Shown here: one piece after another, positions 60,901-64,000 of the stretch | Layout: each line of letters opens with the position of its first letter | Numbering within the stretch: position 1 is the first letter of the stretch | Assembly: GCA_026261815.1 (NCBI GenBank) | Contig: JAMPIT010000059.1 | Span: 20,136,001-20,200,000, forward strand | Length of the DNA stretch: 64,000 bases | DNA from: Monarcha castaneiventris obscurior | Taxonomy: Eukaryota; Chordata; Aves; Passeriformes; Monarchidae | Direction of reading: 5' to 3' | Notes under the pieces: generated by a model | Database searches by the model: none | Seen by the model: the letters and a program-made list of their open reading frames with translations, nothing else | Told to the model about the DNA's origin: nothing | Program-made: the position numbers and the translations under genes

Positions 60901-62289
60901 GTCCCATAAAGGAGAAACAGGGAACATGTTCAGAAAAAACTTTGAAGTAATCCCTGGAATTACTAAATCTAGTTAACAGCCTGATTATGAAGCACCACTT
61001 CTGTCCAAGAAGCTAGAGTTTGTTTATTTATTCCAATAACTGTGAACAATGGTGCAACCACCACTAACAAAAAAAAAATAAATTCTGTTGAGTAGTTACA
61101 TTGTTCTGAAAATAACCTAGAGTATCTAGAAGTGACATACTCTTCCCTTACACAGCTTGCTTTCAGAAGGGCTAAGTATGTGACCAGGATTTTTGGATCC
61201 CTCCTTATTAAAAGAAACAAGAAAGTTTCAATTCTGAAAACATTTACACATATGAGCAGCTCCACCAAAGTTACTGTGGACCAAATTCCAACAACTTTGT
61301 TCTGCCTATTACCCTTTAGTTTCTGTAAATTCATTGCACCACTGTACCTGAAATCAGTTGTGATGTTTGCACTATTTCTTGTGGGGTTGTGAACTTTGTA
61401 CGGTTACTTGCTGGATTCCTTGGAAAGAACTATAGAATAGTCTAAAGCAGGCTAAGGAAAAGAATTTAATTTGTTGTAAAGCACAGCAAGGAAGTTGCAA
61501 ACACTGCAGTATCATGCTGAGGTGAGGCCAGGAGAAACATGAGTATCAAAACACAAGCAAAATAATTGTCCACCTGTTCCAGTTTTGAAGAATTTTTTTA
61601 TTCCTGCCCTGCTTGAGAGAAAAAAATCCCAAGTTGGTAAATGATTTTACCCACCTTGAACCATTGGAGAGATTTCAATACTACCAACTCCATTCAAGAA
61701 AAGAAAAAAGAAAATAAAAAGGACTGGCATACTTTGTGATACTTGACATTTACAACAAAGGAGTATAATCTAGCCAAGCTGGAATAAAAAAAAAAAAAAT
61801 CAAGGTAAAAAAATATGTTGTTTGTTTGTTTTACTACACATTTGAATAAACTCTCTATTCTTGCATCCTATTATAGCAACTATTGGATGACATATCAATG
61901 AAAAACTTTGTTCTGCTAAACAGCATCTAGCAATTCCAAACAGGATCTAAAGACACTTTGTTTATTGCTCTGCATAGACAGGGGTTCATGCAACATAATG
62001 AAATTGTCAAAAAATATGGAATAAATCGAATATTATTTCTGAGACAGATAATTGATGCTTCAAACTCAGAGAAGATGATCTTCATTAGCTATATTATTAG
62101 CACATTGCAAATTCAGCATCATACAAATTATCTTCCTGTTAGTAGAAGAGGGCTTTCTCATTGCTAAAAGGTGGCTAAAGTTAACTATTACTTGCTTGCA
62201 TTTCAAGTAATTAATTATGTACATGTGAACGGTCACTTAAGCCGAGATGGCATTAGTATTAGTAATTCATCAGGCACAGCATCACCGAC
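57987..62289. other. unannotated AT-rich sequence (intron if the 57986 donor is real)
   Basis: No gene or transposon recognised in 4.3 kb. Near 58735-58765 a GTGATAGGT unit is repeated. Open frames here are short; the 121-codon minus frame at 60969-61334 shows no domain. Confidence 0.4.
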
Positions 62290-62863
62290 CAGTCAAAGAA
62301 GGGGATTTTCCTGCTCTGCTCTGCACGGGGTTGGCCTTACCTGGAGTCTTGTGTGCAGTTTTGGGTGCCACAATGTAAGAAAGGTATAAAGCCATTGGGG
62401 AGCACCCAAAGGAGGGCCACAAAGATGATGAAAGGTGGAGGGGAGGGCAGGGCATATGAGGAGCGGCTGAGGTCACCTCGTCTGTTCAGCCTGGAGAAGA
62501 GGAGACAGAGGGGAGACCTCATTGCAGTTACAAATTCCTCATGAGGAGAAGAGGAGGGGCAAGCACTGATCTCTTCTCTGTGGTGTCCAGTGACAGGACC
62601 TGAGGGAATGGCATGAAGTCTGGTCAGGGGAGGTTTAGGCTGGATATTGGAAAAATTTTCTTCACCGGGAGGATGGTCAGGCACTGGAACACATTCAGCA
62701 AGGGAAGTGGTCACAGCACCAAGCTGGACAGAGTTCAAGAGTTTGGACAATATTCTCAGGCATATGGTGTGATTCTTAGGTTGTCCTGTGCCGGGCCAGG
62801 AGCTGGAATTTGATGATGCTTTTGGTTTTCTTCCAACTCAAGATATTCGATGATACTATGACT
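62290..62863 (+). mobile_element. CR1 3' end, another subfamily, plus strand
   Basis: The sequence starts in the ORF2 C-terminal region, with a Leu-Glu-Ser-Cys-Val-Gln-Phe-Trp-Val-Pro-Gln block near 62345 and a Gln-Arg-Arg-Ala-Thr-Lys-Met block near 62405. It continues through the Leu-Phe-Ser-Leu-Glu-Lys-Arg block near 62490 and a Phe-Arg-Leu-Asp-Ile block near 62635 into a 3' UTR ending near GATACTATGAC (62853-62863). It is 5'-truncated, with stops and indels. The small frames on both strands in this interval belong to it. Confidence 0.9.
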
Positions 62864-63659
62864 TTATTTAAGGCCCAAGCAAATTGCTGGAAGAATGACA
62901 GGAAGTGTTTAGCAGAAGCAAGGAACAGAGACCACTTCTGCACTGGAGTCAAGCACCCTAGCAATAAGACTCTTTTCTCCTCTATAAAACACAGTTTAAT
63001 TCAATTGTATGTTCTGCTTCCTTGAAATCAATGAAATTTTATGTAAAAGATAAAAATTAAACCCATATAAGATTCTGGCACAAAGTTTCTGCAGAGCTTC
63101 ACTCCAGAGGTAACTATAATTTACTGGTTGGTTAATTTATCCCTTATATAAACACACTATGCAAAGACCTTTGAAATACTTTTGAATAAAAATTGTTGTG
63201 TAAATGTAAAGTATTATTATGGCAAACAGAAGTCACTCAAAGTTGACAGAAGTCACTTCAGCTAATGAAAACTGAAACAGTCTGGGGTGCTTTATTAAGC
63301 ATGAATAAATAATTAATCTCTGATGAATGTTTAAAGGCTGAAAAAACAGTTCTTCAGACATGTACTCAAGTAAGAAATACTTAATTTCTTTTTCCTATTT
63401 CATGTTTTCTATAATATATGAAAGGAATAATTCAAATGACTAGATATTAGAAGTAGAGAAGTTTGCAAAAGCAATTAATATATGCACTGTCGCAATATTT
63501 TAAAGAGAAGTAATAACAATGTAATCTAAAGTACACATCATAATACAATGAAAAGCAAAATCTTCTGCTGTTTTATATTTTTTTTTTTTTACTGGAAAAA
63601 AAATACAAAAATACATAGCAAATGAAATTGCATTGAAACAGCAGCCTGCAGCTTCCTCA
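62864..63659. other. unannotated AT-rich sequence
   Basis: No gene or repeat family recognised. A poly(T) run of about 13 lies near 63580. Confidence 0.45.
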
Positions 63660-63712
63660 AATTTGCATATAAATATATATATGAATTTATATGTATATAT
63701 ACACACATATAT
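63660..63712. repeat. AT/AC-rich simple repeat
   Basis: Degenerate TATA/ACAC units run up to the CR1 tail that follows. Similar TATATGTGCATA units resume at about 63797-63831 on its other side. Confidence 0.8.
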
Positions 63713-63792
63713 GGTGCCATCCCTGCCGATGGCAAGGGTGCTGGAACTAGATGATCTTTAGGGTGGCTTCCAACCCAAGCCATTCTATGATT
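63713..63792 (+). mobile_element. CR1 3' terminal fragment inside an AT-rich simple repeat
   Basis: Only the last 80 bp of a CR1 are present: a GGTGCTGGAACTAGATGATC block, a GGTGGCTTCCAACCC block and a terminal CATTCTATGATTTGA. It lies between two similar AT/AC-rich simple-repeat patches, which suggests insertion within a pre-existing repeat or expansion of the repeat afterwards. Confidence 0.88.
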
Positions 63793-64000
63793 TGAAGCTA
63801 TTATATATGTGCATATATGTGTGCATATATCGATATTTGAGCTTATCTTTTACTGTCTGTATTCCACACAGAAGTATGTACCCCTGCTCTGGAAAGTTTG
63901 CAATTTTTAGGAATACAGTCATGTAGAACTGAAACATGTTCCCTCAGTTCCATAAAAGGAAAGGGTTTTTTGGTTGTGAAGCTACTTGAGGGTCCCAGTT
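63793..64000. other. unannotated sequence at the window end
   Basis: A short TATATGTGCATA-type simple repeat (to about 63831) is followed by unique sequence with no recognised gene. Confidence 0.4.

Noticed and set aside
1..64000. Bacterial or phage systems, CRISPR arrays, operons
   Set aside because: The whole window has vertebrate repeat content; no spaced repeats with unique spacers and no prokaryotic gene layout were seen.
1..64000. Intact retroviral gag, pol or env genes
   Set aside because: Only LTR sequences were recognised; none of the flanking frames showed retroviral domains.

Overview
This window looks like AT-rich, gene-poor vertebrate DNA, almost certainly from a bird. The evidence is the repeat content. 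At least ten fragments of the CR1 non-LTR retrotransposon family are present, several with the typical CR1 3' end (degenerate ATTCTATG-type repeats next to a GGAAGGGACC-type block). There are also several LTRs of avian endogenous-retrovirus families. A songbird host is a weaker guess, resting on the look of the LTR families. No complete protein-coding gene, tRNA, rRNA, CRISPR array or bacterial feature is visible. The window is best read as intergenic or intronic sequence.

Layout. 1-9.6 kb: mostly unique AT-rich sequence with two minus-strand LTR pieces (560-1172, 4328-4541) and a minus-strand CR1 tail next to a GAATA-type microsatellite (3757-4325). 9.6-13.6 kb: a plus-strand CR1 with reverse transcriptase remnants (9681-10946), then a minus-strand CR1 tail split by a long LTR (12127-13593) flanked by a 5-bp CTTGT duplication. 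15.5-16.2 kb: a 5'-truncated ERVL-type LTR. 18.4-18.9 kb: a complete solo LTR with a 6-bp TGTGAT duplication. 19.0-19.4 kb: a coding-looking minus-strand open frame of unknown identity. 26.7 kb: the head of another LTR. 28.0-28.5 kb: a CR1. 30.7-33.5 kb: a minus-strand LTR about 18 bp from the 3' end of the longest CR1 here, which keeps endonuclease and terminal ORF2 sequence but has lost the reverse transcriptase core. 34.6 kb: a 132-bp GAAAAA array. 39-48 kb: more CR1 pieces, a GC-richer LTR-like block (45.4-46.2 kb), and a TATAAAAG element at 48.6 kb. 51.8 kb: a TA array. 52.9 kb: a CR1 of another subfamily. 57.5-58.0 kb: the best candidate for a host-gene element, a CpG-containing segment ending in CAG|GTAAGG that looks like a 5' leader exon. 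62.3-62.9 and 63.7 kb: two more CR1 pieces.

No genes here can be shown to work together. The informative content is the nesting and rearrangement of retroelements, plus a few candidate regulatory or exonic sites that need comparative or transcript data. All repeat family names come from pattern recognition, not a database search.
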